A stretch of 25,165 nucleotides of DNA from Intrasporangiaceae bacterium (GCA_012518475.1 JAAYSB010000135.1:1-25165), one strand, 5' to 3'; numbered from the stretch's first letter, positions 13,512-21,930 are shown. Translations and numbers: made by a program. Notes: generated from the sequence alone by a model not told the origin.

Positions 13512-14909
13512 ATGAAGAGGACGTATGCCCTGGCCGCCTCGGCCACCCTGGTCCTGACACTGGCCGCTTGCGGGAGTGACCCCGAACCCACCACCCCGGC
13601 GACGGATGGAGCAGGTGGGGAGACCACGGGGGAGGAGACCGCCACCGGGGGCGACACAGCCACGGCGGAGGACACCGCCACCGGGGACGACACCGCCGGC
13701 GACTCGGCGCTTCCCGACCTCAGCGGGGAGGAGATCGAGGTCGCCGCCGTGTGGACCGGCACCGAGGAGGAGCGCTTCACCATGGTGCTCGACGCCTTCG
13801 AGGAGCAGACCGGCGCGACAGTTCAGTACACCTCGACCGGTGACGACATCGCCCCTGTCCTGACCCCGCGCGTCGAGGGTGGGAACCCGCCCGACGTGGC
13901 CATGCTGCCGCAGCCCGGACTGCTCAACCTCTTCGCCGGGCAGGGCGCGCTCCAGACCCTCAGCCCCGAGGTCGAGGCTGCGATCGACGCCAACTACGAC
14001 ACGGTGTGGAAGGACCTCGGAACGGTCGACGGCAGCCTCTACGGCGTGTGGTTCAAGGCCGCGAACAAGTCGACGATCTGGTATGACGTCGAGGCGATCG
14101 ACGCCGCCGGCGTCACCGAGCCGGCCAGCTGGGCCGACCTCGTTGCCGCGTCGCAGACGATCTCCGACTCGGGAGTGACCCCCTGGTCGATCGCCGGTGC
14201 CGACGGCTGGACGCTGACCGACTGGTTCGAGAACGTCTACCTGTCCCAGGCGGGACCCGAGATGTACGACCAGCTCACGAACCACGAGATCCCGTGGACC
14301 GACCCGTCGGTCGAGCAGGCTCTGACCACGCTCGCCGAGATCTGGGGCCAGGACGGCTTCGTGGCCGACGGTGCCGCGCAGACCGACTTCCCGACCTCGG
14401 TCACCAACGTCTTCAGCGCCGGCAACGCGGCCATGGTCTACGAGGGTGACTTCGTGGCTGGTGTCATCTCCGGTGAGACCGATGCTGTGGTCGGCGAGAC
14501 CGCCAACTTCTGGCCCTTCCCTGCGGTCGGCGATGCTCCCGCCGTTGTCGGTGGCGGCGACGTGGCCGTCGGCTTCACCGACACCGAGGGCACAATGGCG
14601 CTGCTGCAGTTCCTCGCCTCGCCCGAGGCGGCCGAGATCTGGGTCCAGGAGGGTGGCTTCACCTCGCCGAACAGCTCGGTGGACACCGCGCTGTACCCGG
14701 ATGACATCTCCCGAGGCATCGCCGAGGGCCTCATCGCCGCCGGTGACGCCTTCCGGTTCGACATGTCCGACCAGGTGCCGCCGGAGTTCGGTGGCACCCC
14801 CGGTGCCGGTATGTGGCAGGACCTGACCGACTTCCTCAACAACCCTGAGGACGTCCAGGGCGTCATGGAGAGCCTGGAGGCCAACGCTGCCGCAGCCAGC
14901 GGCCAGTGA
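13512..14909 (+). CDS. Sugar ABC transporter substrate-binding lipoprotein (family 1)
   Basis: This is the extracellular binding protein of a carbohydrate importer, anchored by lipid. The 465-residue precursor has a typical lipoprotein signal: KR at the start, hydrophobic AASATLVLTLA, and the lipobox LAAC with Cys20. Residues about 21-66 form a low-complexity Thr/Glu/Asp/Gly/Ala linker. The binding fold follows, with IEVAAVWTGTEEERFTMVLDAFEEQTGATVQY, NPPDVAMLPQPG, LYGVWFKAANKSTIWYD and AAMVYEGDF, resembling alpha-glucoside (AglE-like) or maltose-type proteins. The start is ATG 13512 with AGAAGGAG upstream; the open frame upstream of it is not coding. Two permease genes follow. The sugar is not certain; proximity to glgP suggests an alpha-glucoside or maltodextrin. 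Confidence 0.9.
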   Translation: MKRTYALAASATLVLTLAACGSDPEPTTPATDGAGGETTGEETATGGDTATAEDTATGDDTAGDSALPDLSGEEIEVAAVWTGTEEERFTMVLDAFEEQTGATVQYTSTGDDIAPVLTPRVEGGNPPDVAMLPQPGLLNLFAGQGALQTLSPEVEAAIDANYDTVWKDLGTVDGSLYGVWFKAANKSTIWYDVEAIDAAGVTEPASWADLVAASQTISDSGVTPWSIAGADGWTLTDWFENVYLSQAGPEMYDQLTNHEIPWTDPSVEQALTTLAEIWGQDGFVADGAAQTDFPTSVTNVFSAGNAAMVYEGDFVAGVISGETDAVVGETANFWPFPAVGDAPAVVGGGDVAVGFTDTEGTMALLQFLASPEAAEIWVQEGGFTSPNSSVDTALYPDDISRGIAEGLIAAGDAFRFDMSDQVPPEFGGTPGAGMWQDLTDFLNNPEDVQGVMESLEANAAAASGQ

Positions 14910-14952
14910 CCCCGGGAAGACCTGACCTCGGGCACATGATGCGGATCATCAC

Positions 14953-16293
14953 GTGACAGCGACCACGACCGCACGCACGGTGCCCGCCGCTGACCAGCGG
15001 CGGGCACCCAAGCGGCGGACCCCGATGTGGTTGGTCCTGCTCTTCCTTGCGCCGGCCAGCGCCCTTCTCGGGGCGCTGGTGCTGTATCCGATCGGGTTCA
15101 GCATCTGGCGCAGCCTCTTCAACTCCACAGGCACATCGTTCGTCGGGCTGGACAACTACGCCCGGATGTTCACCGACCCGAGCACCTTCACGGCCCTGCG
15201 CAACAACGTGATCTGGGTGCTCGTCGCCCCCCTGACGGTGACGGTGCTCGGACTCATCTTCGCCGTACTCACCGAGCGGGTGCGGTGGGGGACTGCCTTC
15301 AAGCTCATGGTCTTCATGCCGATGGCGATCTCGTTTCTCGCCGCCGGCATCATCTTCCGGGTCGTCTACGACCAGGACCCGGACCGGGGGGTGGCCAACG
15401 CCATCGTCACCTCGGTGCACGACATCTTCAGCTCCCAGGGCAGCTACCCGGACACCAGACCGAGGGACGCGGAGTTCCTCGTCGGCTCGGACACGGCCGG
15501 CTACACATCCGCCGACCCGGTCGAACCAGGAACGACCATTGCCCTGCCGATGCTGGGTGTCGACGCGGGCCTGCTCCCGGAGGAGCCGGTCACCGCACTG
15601 GAACCCGAGGCGGCCGAGCCGGGCACGATCAGTGGAACCGTGTGGTTCGACTTCACCCGCGGCGGGGGAGGTGAGCCGGGACAGATCGATGACAGCGAGT
15701 CGGCGCTGCCCGGCATGCTGGTCCAGGCCGTTGTCGACGGCGAGGTCGTCGGAGAGGCGACGAGCGACGACGACGGCCGGTTTGTCATCGAGGGCGTGGA
15801 CAGCGCGGCCACCATCACCCTCCCGGCCTCCAACTTCAGCGCGCCCTTCCGGGGGGTCTCCTGGCTGGGTCCCGGCCTCGTCACCCCGGCGATCATCGTG
15901 GCCTATGTGTGGATGTGGGCCGGGTTCGCCATGGTCCTCATCGGCGCCGGCCTGGCCGCCATCTCCCGCGACGCCCTCGAGGCCGCCCGCATCGACGGCG
16001 CGAACGAGTGGCAGGTGTTCCGGTACATCACGGTGCCGCTGCTCGCGCCGGTGCTCACCGTCGTGCTCGTGACCATGATCATCAACGTGCTCAAGATCTT
16101 CGACCTCGTCTACATCATCGCGCCCGGGTCATCGGCCCAGGCCGCCAACGTCCTTGCAGTCGAGATGTGGTCGGTCTCCTTCGGCGGCGGGCAGGACTTC
16201 GGCATGGGCAGCGCTCTGGGCGTCTTCCTCTTCCTGCTCGTCCTGCCGGCGATGATCTTCAACATCCGACGATTCCGTCAGGAGCAGCGATGA
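14953..16293 (+). CDS. Sugar ABC permease with large extracellular insertion (AglF/MalF-like)
   Basis: This is one of two membrane subunits of the importer, with 446 residues; simple permeases of this kind have about 300. Six membrane segments are visible at about 25-47, 84-106, 116-138, 307-336, 362-390 and 419-437, with the ATPase-contacting EAA loop at about 340-365 (EAARIDGANEWQVFRYITVPLL). Between segments 3 and 4, residues about 150-300 form an extra extracellular part. Residues about 224-292 of it resemble an Ig-like (CarboxypepD_reg/SdrD-B) fold: SGTVWFDFTRGG, LPGMLVQAVVDGEVVGEATSDDDG, GRFVIEGV. The position is that of the MalF P2 loop, which contacts the binding protein. The start is GTG 14953, without a visible Shine-Dalgarno, 43 bases after the binding-protein gene. 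Confidence 0.88.
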   Translation: MTATTTARTVPAADQRRAPKRRTPMWLVLLFLAPASALLGALVLYPIGFSIWRSLFNSTGTSFVGLDNYARMFTDPSTFTALRNNVIWVLVAPLTVTVLGLIFAVLTERVRWGTAFKLMVFMPMAISFLAAGIIFRVVYDQDPDRGVANAIVTSVHDIFSSQGSYPDTRPRDAEFLVGSDTAGYTSADPVEPGTTIALPMLGVDAGLLPEEPVTALEPEAAEPGTISGTVWFDFTRGGGGEPGQIDDSESALPGMLVQAVVDGEVVGEATSDDDGRFVIEGVDSAATITLPASNFSAPFRGVSWLGPGLVTPAIIVAYVWMWAGFAMVLIGAGLAAISRDALEAARIDGANEWQVFRYITVPLLAPVLTVVLVTMIINVLKIFDLVYIIAPGSSAQAANVLAVEMWSVSFGGGQDFGMGSALGVFLFLLVLPAMIFNIRRFRQEQR

Positions 16294-17222
16294 CGGTAGT
16301 GACCGGCGGACCAGCCGCCGACCCCGTGCCCCCGGGCGAGGAGGAGCCCCGTCGGCTGCCCCCGGTGCGCCGTCCCGGCGCAGCGTCCCGGGTGCAGTCC
16401 TTCCTCGGCAGAGGCATCGTCTCGACGGTGCTCGCGATCATCGCGCTCTTCTGGATGCTCCCGACCATCGGGCTGTTCATCGCCTCGCTGCGCACGCCGC
16501 AGGCCAACAGCACCTCGGGCTGGTGGAACGCCCTCCTCGAGCCGGCCCAGCTGACCATCGACAACTACCGGAACCTGCTGTCCAACGACGGCATGGTCAA
16601 CGCGTTCTTCAACACCGTGTGGATCACGGTCCCCTCGACGCTCCTCGTCGTGATCCTTGCCGCCCTCGCGGCCCATGCCTTTGCGTGGATGGACTTCCCC
16701 GGCCGCGACTGGCTGTTCATCGGTGTCGTCGCTCTGCTGGTGGTGCCCGTGCAGGTGGCCCTCATCCCGGTGGCGGGTCTGTTCGGTGACCTGGGGATCT
16801 TCGGCTCACGGCTGTCGGTCATCCTCTTCCACGTCGCCTTCGGTCTGCCGTTCGCGGTCTTCCTGCTGCGCAACTTCTTCGCGGCCATCCCCAAGGAGCT
16901 GCTCGAGGCGGCCCGGATGGACGGGGCCGGCGAGGCCCGGATCTTCTTCAGCGTCATCCTGCCGCTGGGCCTACCGGCCATCGCCTCGCTGGGGATCTTC
17001 CAGTTCCTGTGGGTGTGGAACGACATGCTCATCGCGCTGGTGTTCGCCGACTCCAGATCCGCCCCGCTCACGGTCGCGCTGCAGTCTCAGGCACGCCAGT
17101 TCGGCTCGAACATCGACATCCTGGCCACGGGAGCGTTCCTGTCGCTCATCGTGCCGCTCATCGTCTTCTTCTCGTTCCAGCGCTACTTCGAGCAGGGCGT
17201 GCTCGCCGGCTCCGTCAAGTAG
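16290..17222 (+). CDS. Sugar ABC permease (AglG/MalG-like)
   Basis: This is the second membrane subunit of the importer, 310 residues. After about 45 Pro/Arg-rich residues there is a first membrane segment (STVLAIIALFWMLPTIGLFIASLR) followed by five more. The EAA loop is ELLEAARMDGAGEARIFFSVILPLGLP, and FLWVWNDMLIALVF precedes the last segments. The C-terminus YFEQGVLAGSVKxx-type ending (here YFEQGVLAGSVK) is typical of the MalG/AglG branch. The ATG overlaps the stop of the preceding permease (ATGA at 16290-16293), with AGGAG 6 bases upstream, so translation is coupled. No ATP-binding subunit gene follows, so a shared ATPase encoded elsewhere (MsiK type) is likely. Confidence 0.92.
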   Translation: MTVVTGGPAADPVPPGEEEPRRLPPVRRPGAASRVQSFLGRGIVSTVLAIIALFWMLPTIGLFIASLRTPQANSTSGWWNALLEPAQLTIDNYRNLLSNDGMVNAFFNTVWITVPSTLLVVILAALAAHAFAWMDFPGRDWLFIGVVALLVVPVQVALIPVAGLFGDLGIFGSRLSVILFHVAFGLPFAVFLLRNFFAAIPKELLEAARMDGAGEARIFFSVILPLGLPAIASLGIFQFLWVWNDMLIALVFADSRSAPLTVALQSQARQFGSNIDILATGAFLSLIVPLIVFFSFQRYFEQGVLAGSVK

Positions 17223-17240
17223 CCGCACGCTGCGCTTCTG

Positions 17241-17278
17241 GGTGGGTGGGCCCACGAGCAGTCGTCAGCCCACCCACC
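17241..17278. terminator. Bidirectional terminator hairpin
   Basis: GGTGGGTGGGC (17241-17251) and GCCCACCCACC (17268-17278) form a perfect 11-bp stem with a 16-base loop between the converging importer operon and rtcB. No T-tract. Confidence 0.65.
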
Positions 17279-17293
17279 GGAGCGGGTCCCAGG

Positions 17294-18463
17294 TCAGGTG
17301 CCCTTGACATTGACGATCTGGCGCAGGGTGTGCCGGATCTCGACGAGATCCGAGGCGTCGGCCATGACCTGGTCGATGTCCTTGTAGGCCGCAGGGATCT
17401 CGTCGAGGAACGCGGCCGAGTCCTCGAACTCGATCCCGACCATGGCCTCGCGCAGCTGCTCGATCGTGAACGTCTTGCGGGCCCGGGTGCGCGAGTACAC
17501 CCGGCCGGCACCGTGCGGCGCCGACATCAGCGACAGCGGGTTGCCCAGCCCGGATACGACATACGATGCCGTGCCCATCGAGCCGGGGATGAGTCCGGCC
17601 TCGCCCGTTCGCGCAGAGATCGCACCCTTGCGGGACAGCCAGACCTGCTTGCCGAAGTGCTTCTCGGACTCGGTGTAGTTGTGGTGACAGTTGATCTCCT
17701 CGATCCGCTCCACCGCGGCGCCGGTCCACTCCGCCAGACAGGTGAGCATCCGGTCCATCATCTCCTCGCGGTTGAGCAGCGCGTAGTGCTGCGCCCACCG
17801 CATCTGACGGATGTAGGACCAGAACTCGTCCGTCCCCTCGACGAGGTAGGCGAGATCCGGGTCGGGCAGGTCGATCCACGAGCGCTCACAGAACGTGCGG
17901 GCGACACCGATGTGGTGCTGGGCGATCTTGTTGCCGACCCCACGCGACCCTGAGTGCAGGAACAGCCAGACCCGGTCCTCCTCGTCGAGGGTCACCTCGA
18001 GGAAGTGGTTCCCGGAGCCGAGGGTGCCGAGCTGGAGGTCCCAGACCGACGCATACCGACCGGGATCGAACCCCGCCTCATCGGCCAGCGACTCGAGCTC
18101 GGTGACACGCTCAGCGGTATGCGTCCGCGAGATCCGCGGGTTCCTCGCCCCGGCGGACAGCGGGATCGCCGAAGCGATGGCCCTGCGGACGACGGAGCGG
18201 TCCGCAGGGAGCTCGTCGACGTGGAACTGGGTGCGCACGGCCACCATTCCGCAGCCGATGTCGACACCGACCGCGGCCGGCATGATCGCGCCGAGGGTGG
18301 GGATGACTGAGCCGACGGTCGCGCCCTTCCCGAGGTGCGCGTCCGGCATGAGCGCCAGATGCGGATAGATGAACGGCATGGTCGCCGTCGTCTCCGCCTG
18401 CGCGCGGGTGCCCTCATCGAGGATGGAGGCCCAGTTCATGAGCCTCGTGGTGATCTTCTCCAT
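17294..18463 (-). CDS. rtcB: RNA-splicing ligase RtcB
   Basis: RtcB joins RNA ends bearing 2',3'-cyclic phosphate (or 3'-phosphate) and 5'-OH, using GTP and Mn, in tRNA splicing or repair. The 389-residue protein carries the catalytic set: C71 in GVDIGCGM, H153 in GSGNHFLEV, H170 in HSGSRGVGN, H260/H261 in CHHNY, and the guanylylated histidine H317 in APHGAGR. It is at the short end of the family. The frame extends further upstream, but the start is ATG 18463: GGGAAGGA lies just before it and MEKITTRLMNWAS matches how the family begins. The glycosylase-like gene lies 85 bases upstream on the same strand. No rtcA or rtcR is nearby. Confidence 0.93.
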   Translation of the reverse strand: MEKITTRLMNWASILDEGTRAQAETTATMPFIYPHLALMPDAHLGKGATVGSVIPTLGAIMPAAVGVDIGCGMVAVRTQFHVDELPADRSVVRRAIASAIPLSAGARNPRISRTHTAERVTELESLADEAGFDPGRYASVWDLQLGTLGSGNHFLEVTLDEEDRVWLFLHSGSRGVGNKIAQHHIGVARTFCERSWIDLPDPDLAYLVEGTDEFWSYIRQMRWAQHYALLNREEMMDRMLTCLAEWTGAAVERIEEINCHHNYTESEKHFGKQVWLSRKGAISARTGEAGLIPGSMGTASYVVSGLGNPLSLMSAPHGAGRVYSRTRARKTFTIEQLREAMVGIEFEDSAAFLDEIPAAYKDIDQVMADASDLVEIRHTLRQIVNVKGT

Positions 18464-18523
18464 CGTCCTTCCCTTGTCCTGTTCGGCGGTGCCGTCGAGC
18501 CCTTCTCGTTTCGGGCCTCGTCG

Positions 18524-18529
18524 AGGGTA
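18524..18529 (-). promoter_or_regulatory. Possible rtcB -10 element
   Basis: TACCCT (TANNNT) reads 18529 to 18524 on the minus strand in the 85-base gap upstream of rtcB, giving a leader of about 54 bases that contains the GGGAAGGA ribosome binding site. No clear -35. Confidence 0.3.
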
Positions 18530-18548
18530 GATGTCGGGAGCGGCTGGG

Positions 18549-19436
18549 TCACAGGGTTTTTCGCGAGGCCCCCGCGAGGAGGGAGTCGCAGACGTCGTGA
18601 AGTCGCCGCCGCAGAGCGTTGGAGCGGGCGGTGAACGCGCGCTGGGCCTCTGCGTAGGAGCGCTTGCCCTCGGGTGTCTCGATGCGGATCGGTTCCAGGC
18701 CAAGATCCAGGAGGTCATAGGGGGAGGCCTGCATGTCGAGGGTGCGGATGTCGGCGGCGAGCTCGAAGGCATCGAGAGTCAGCTCACCGGGCACGGCCGG
18801 GGCGAGCTTGAAGCACCACTTGTAGACGTCCATCCCCGCGTGCAGGCATCCCGGCTGCTCCATCGCCACCTGGCTCTCCCGGGAGGGCTGCAGGGCGTTG
18901 CGTCCACTCGCCTCGGGAGTGAAGAAGCGGAAGGCATCGAAGTGCGAGCACCGGATCTGGTGGGCCTCCACGACCTCGTCCGTGCCTGCGCTCCCCAGCC
19001 GCAGCGGCCACCGGTCGTGGCGCACCTCGTCCTGGTCCAGCCGATAGACCATGGCCCACTCGTGCAGGCCGAAGCAGCCGGTGAATGCCGGCCTTGACAG
19101 CGTCGCCTCCATCAGCTCGCGGACGAAGCGCACTGTCGAACCGCGTTGAGCCACAAAGGACTCCACGTCGAGCCTGACTGCGCGGTCTGCGTCGGTCCGG
19201 TAGTGCCGCCACGCGGCCTGTTGGGAGTCGGACGCGTCCTGGAGGCGCACGCCCGGGCCGGGGTGCCAACGACGCAGCCTCGCTGGCGAGTTGTTGTAGT
19301 AGACGAAGAGGAAGTCGGCGACCGGATGGGACCGGCCGGCCACCCGTCGGTCCCGGTGCGCGGCAGTGAGGGCATCGGCGCGTGACCGGTGGCGAGCGGC
19401 ATACCCCTGCCACTGGGATCTGGTCAGGACGGTCAC
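18549..19436 (-). CDS. Conserved actinobacterial protein (often labelled 3-methyladenine DNA glycosylase)
   Basis: The 295-residue cytoplasmic protein matches a family I know from actinobacteria, which usually begins with an L-x-x-x-W segment and then HPVxDFLFxYY...PAxLRRWHPG; here it is HPVADFLFVYYNNSPARLRRWHPG at about residues 37-60. Other conserved-looking parts are GCFGLHEWAMVY, IRCSHFDAFRFF and PGCLHAGMDVYKW. Database labels call it 3-methyladenine DNA glycosylase, but I see no helix-hairpin-helix or MPG motif, so that function is unsupported. The start is GTG 19436: a TATCGT -10 element lies 7 bases before it, which suggests a leaderless mRNA. It is divergent from the FAH gene and lies upstream of rtcB. 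Confidence 0.8.
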   Translation of the reverse strand: MTVLTRSQWQGYAARHRSRADALTAAHRDRRVAGRSHPVADFLFVYYNNSPARLRRWHPGPGVRLQDASDSQQAAWRHYRTDADRAVRLDVESFVAQRGSTVRFVRELMEATLSRPAFTGCFGLHEWAMVYRLDQDEVRHDRWPLRLGSAGTDEVVEAHQIRCSHFDAFRFFTPEASGRNALQPSRESQVAMEQPGCLHAGMDVYKWCFKLAPAVPGELTLDAFELAADIRTLDMQASPYDLLDLGLEPIRIETPEGKRSYAEAQRAFTARSNALRRRLHDVCDSLLAGASRKTL

Positions 19437-19443
19437 GTCCGCC

Positions 19444-19449
19444 ACGATA
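19444..19449 (-). promoter_or_regulatory. -10 element of the glycosylase-like gene, leaderless
   Basis: TATCGT reads 19449 to 19444 on the minus strand and ends 7 bases before GTG 19436. No Shine-Dalgarno is present. Confidence 0.5.
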
Positions 19450-19544
19450 CGGACCCGTGGAGAGGGTGACCGAATGCGCACCGGCTGGCTCCTCTCTGAG
19501 CCGCGCGAGGACCGGGCTGGGCACGGGCGGCGGTGAGCGGCGCA

Positions 19545-19550
19545 TACATT
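19545..19550 (+). promoter_or_regulatory. -10 element of the FAH-family gene, leaderless
   Basis: TACATT (TANNNT) ends 6 bases before ATG 19557, predicting a transcript that begins at the start codon. The 120-base gap to the divergent glycosylase-like gene thus carries back-to-back leaderless promoters. Confidence 0.6.
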
Positions 19551-19556
19551 GGAGCC

Positions 19557-20327
19557 ATGCGTATTGCGAGATTCACGACAGGCGAGGACCCCGTCTACGG
19601 ACTGGTCGACGGCGCGGGGGAGAAGATCGCCGAGATCACCGGCGACCCGCTCTACACCAAGATCGAGCTGACCGGGCAGACCCACCTCGTCGACGACGTG
19701 CGGCTGCTCGCCCCGGTCATTCCCCGCAGCAAGGTCATCGGGATCGGTCGCAACTACGCCGACCACGCCGCGGAGATGGACAGCGACGTCCCGACCGAGC
19801 CGATGATGTTCCTCATCCCCAACACCGCCGTCATCGGGCCGGGGGACCCCGTCGTCATCCCGCCGACGACGTCCGAGGTGCACTACGAGGGCGAGCTCGC
19901 CGTCGTCATCGGCCGGATGTGCCGGGACGTCGCGCCCGAGGAGGTCAGCCGGGTCGTCTTCGGATACACCTGCGCCAATGACGTCACCGCCCGGGACCTC
20001 CAGCGCGGCGACGGGCAGTGGGCCCGCGCCAAGGGATTCGACACGTTCTGCCCGCTCGGGCCGTGGATCGAGACCGACCTCGACCCCTCGGGGCTGTCCC
20101 TGACGACCCGCCTCGACGACGAGACCGTCCAGGACGGCACGACCGCCGACCTCGTCTTCGGCGTCGCCGAGCTCGTGTCGTATGCGTCGCGCGCCTTCAC
20201 CCTCCTCCCCGGCGACGTCATCCTCACCGGCACGCCCGCCGGAGTCGGCCCGGTCACGGCGGGCCAGCGGGTCGAGGTCGAGATCGAGGACATCGGGATC
20301 CTGTCGAACCCGTTCGTCACCCCCTGA
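19557..20327 (+). CDS. Fumarylacetoacetate hydrolase family protein
   Basis: The 256-residue protein has the FAH catalytic fold of FAHD1-type acylpyruvate hydrolases, oxaloacetate decarboxylases and HpaG-type isomerases. It shows IGIGRNYADHAAEM (about residues 61-74), the metal ligands E111 and E113 in VHYEGELAVVIG, D142 in ANDVTARDLQ, then RAKGFDTFCPLGPW and ILTGTPAGVGPV. The substrate cannot be told from sequence. It starts at ATG 19557, with a -10 element 6 bases before; an in-frame upstream start at 19533 is less likely. gltX begins 70 bases after it. The same FAH-gltX neighbourhood occurs in Mycobacterium (Rv2993c-Rv2992c), so the pairing is old, although no functional link is known to me. 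Confidence 0.9.
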   Translation: MRIARFTTGEDPVYGLVDGAGEKIAEITGDPLYTKIELTGQTHLVDDVRLLAPVIPRSKVIGIGRNYADHAAEMDSDVPTEPMMFLIPNTAVIGPGDPVVIPPTTSEVHYEGELAVVIGRMCRDVAPEEVSRVVFGYTCANDVTARDLQRGDGQWARAKGFDTFCPLGPWIETDLDPSGLSLTTRLDDETVQDGTTADLVFGVAELVSYASRAFTLLPGDVILTGTPAGVGPVTAGQRVEVEIEDIGILSNPFVTP

Positions 20328-20381
20328 CCCGCCTGGTCGGGGTGGGCCGCGACCAGGCTGCGGCTGGGCCCGCCGGAGCCA

Positions 20382-20387
20382 TAGAAT
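20382..20387 (+). promoter_or_regulatory. gltX -10 element
   Basis: TAGAAT ends 10 bases before ATG 20398, so the mRNA would have a leader of about 4 bases or none. No Shine-Dalgarno is present. Confidence 0.5.
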
Positions 20388-20397
20388 CGGCTCCACT

Positions 20398-21930
20398 ATG
20401 ACTACTTCTGACTCGACTCCCGACTCGGGCGGTCCCCGCCTGCGCGTCGCGCCGTCGCCCACCGGCGACCCGCACGTCGGCACCGCATACATGTCGTTGT
20501 TCAATCTCGCGTTCGCGCGCCAGCAGGGCGGTCGGTTCGTCCTGCGGATCGAGGACACCGACCGGGCGCGGTTCCGGGAGGACAGCGAGCAGCAGGTGTT
20601 CGACACCCTGCACTGGCTCGGGCTGGACTGGGACGAGGGGCCGGACGTCGGCGGTCCCTATGCGCCGTACCGGCAGAGCGAGCGGCTCGACACGTATCGC
20701 CCGTATGTCGAGCGGCTGCTCGAGCAGGGTGACGCGTACTACTGCTACTGCACGCCCGCGCGGCTGCAGGAGATGCGGGAGCGCCAGCAGAAGCTCAAGC
20801 AGCCGACCGGCTATGACCGGCTCTGCCACGGCAGGACCCGGGCGGAGCGCGCGGAGCTCGAGGGGTTCAGCGAGACGCCGGTCGTGCGGATGCTCATCCC
20901 GGAGGACGTTCCGCTCCGGTTCCCCGACCTGATCCGCGGTGAGGTCAGCGCCCCGATGCCTGACGACCAGGTCATCCTCAAGGCCGACGGGTTCCCGACC
21001 TATCACCTCGCCGTCGTCGTCGACGACCACGAGATGGGCATCACCCACGTCGTCCGCGGCGAGGAGTGGATCTCCTCGACCCCGAAGCACCTGCTCCTCT
21101 ATCGGATGCTCGGACTCGAGCCGCCGGCGTTCGCGCACATGCCGCTGCTGCGCAACGAGGACAAGTCGAAGATCTCCAAGCGGAAGAATCCTGCGGCCCG
21201 GCTCACGTGGTTCCAGGAGGAGGGCTATCTTCCCGAGGCTCTGGTGAACTTCCTTGCGCTGCTGGCCTATCCGCCGATGATCGAGGCGGACGGCAGCGAG
21301 CGGGAGGTGTTCTCGTTCGGCGAGTTCTCCGACCGCTTCGACTGGTCCAAGGTCAACCCGGTCGGCCCGATCTTCGACATGAAGAAGCTGTCGTGGCTCA
21401 ACGGCGTCTATCTGCGCGAGCTCGAGCTGGGCGACTTCACCGCGCGCCTGCTGCCGTTCCTCGAGCAGGCCGGGGTGCTCTCGGGCAACCCGTCGCTCGG
21501 TGAGCTCGGTCGGCTCAAGGACGTCGCCGAGCTCATCCAGACCCGGATCGGCACCCTCAAGGAGGCGGCCCCGCTCGTCGCGCCGTTCTTCGTCGCCGAC
21601 GACGAGCTCGTCGTGGCCGAGGACGCCCGGGGTGGGCTCGCGGACAACGCGGGGGAGGTCCTCGACGCCGCCATCGCCGCGCTCGATCAGATCGACGACA
21701 CCGGCCGGGGACTGCTCGGCTCGGAGAGCGACTGGGCTGCCGCCGGGATCGAGGCGGCGCTGCGGACCGCGATCGTCGACGGCCTCGGCATCAAGCCGCG
21801 GTTCGCCTTCGGGCCGTTGCGCGCCGCGGTGTCCGGCTCGCGGATCTCGCCGCCGCTGTTCGAGTCGATGGAGATCCTCGGCAAGCACTCGACGATGAAC
21901 CGCCTCCGGAGGCTGCGCGAGACGGTGTGA
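20398..21930 (+). CDS. gltX: Glutamyl-tRNA synthetase
   Basis: GltX charges tRNA-Glu with glutamate; in bacteria without GlnRS it also misacylates tRNA-Gln for later amidation. The 510-residue class I enzyme has the HIGH-type motif PSPTGDPHVGTA (H26-T29), ADGFPTYHLAVVVDDHEMGITHVVRGEEWISSTP in shortened form around residues 198-230, and the KMSKS-type K258ISKR. A C-terminal anticodon-binding domain follows. The frame is open further upstream through the FAH gene, but ATG 20398 fits the family start and the -10 element. The cognate tRNA-Glu(CTC) and tRNA-Gln(CTG) genes follow directly downstream, each with its own promoter. Confidence 0.95.
   Translation: MTTSDSTPDSGGPRLRVAPSPTGDPHVGTAYMSLFNLAFARQQGGRFVLRIEDTDRARFREDSEQQVFDTLHWLGLDWDEGPDVGGPYAPYRQSERLDTYRPYVERLLEQGDAYYCYCTPARLQEMRERQQKLKQPTGYDRLCHGRTRAERAELEGFSETPVVRMLIPEDVPLRFPDLIRGEVSAPMPDDQVILKADGFPTYHLAVVVDDHEMGITHVVRGEEWISSTPKHLLLYRMLGLEPPAFAHMPLLRNEDKSKISKRKNPAARLTWFQEEGYLPEALVNFLALLAYPPMIEADGSEREVFSFGEFSDRFDWSKVNPVGPIFDMKKLSWLNGVYLRELELGDFTARLLPFLEQAGVLSGNPSLGELGRLKDVAELIQTRIGTLKEAAPLVAPFFVADDELVVAEDARGGLADNAGEVLDAAIAALDQIDDTGRGLLGSESDWAAAGIEAALRTAIVDGLGIKPRFAFGPLRAAVSGSRISPPLFESMEILGKHSTMNRLRRLRETV

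Noticed and set aside
13570..13710. Repeat-like run in the binding-protein gene, considered as a tandem repeat or mobile trace
   Set aside because: It is the Thr/Glu/Asp/Gly/Ala linker between lipid anchor and domain, common in actinobacterial lipoproteins.
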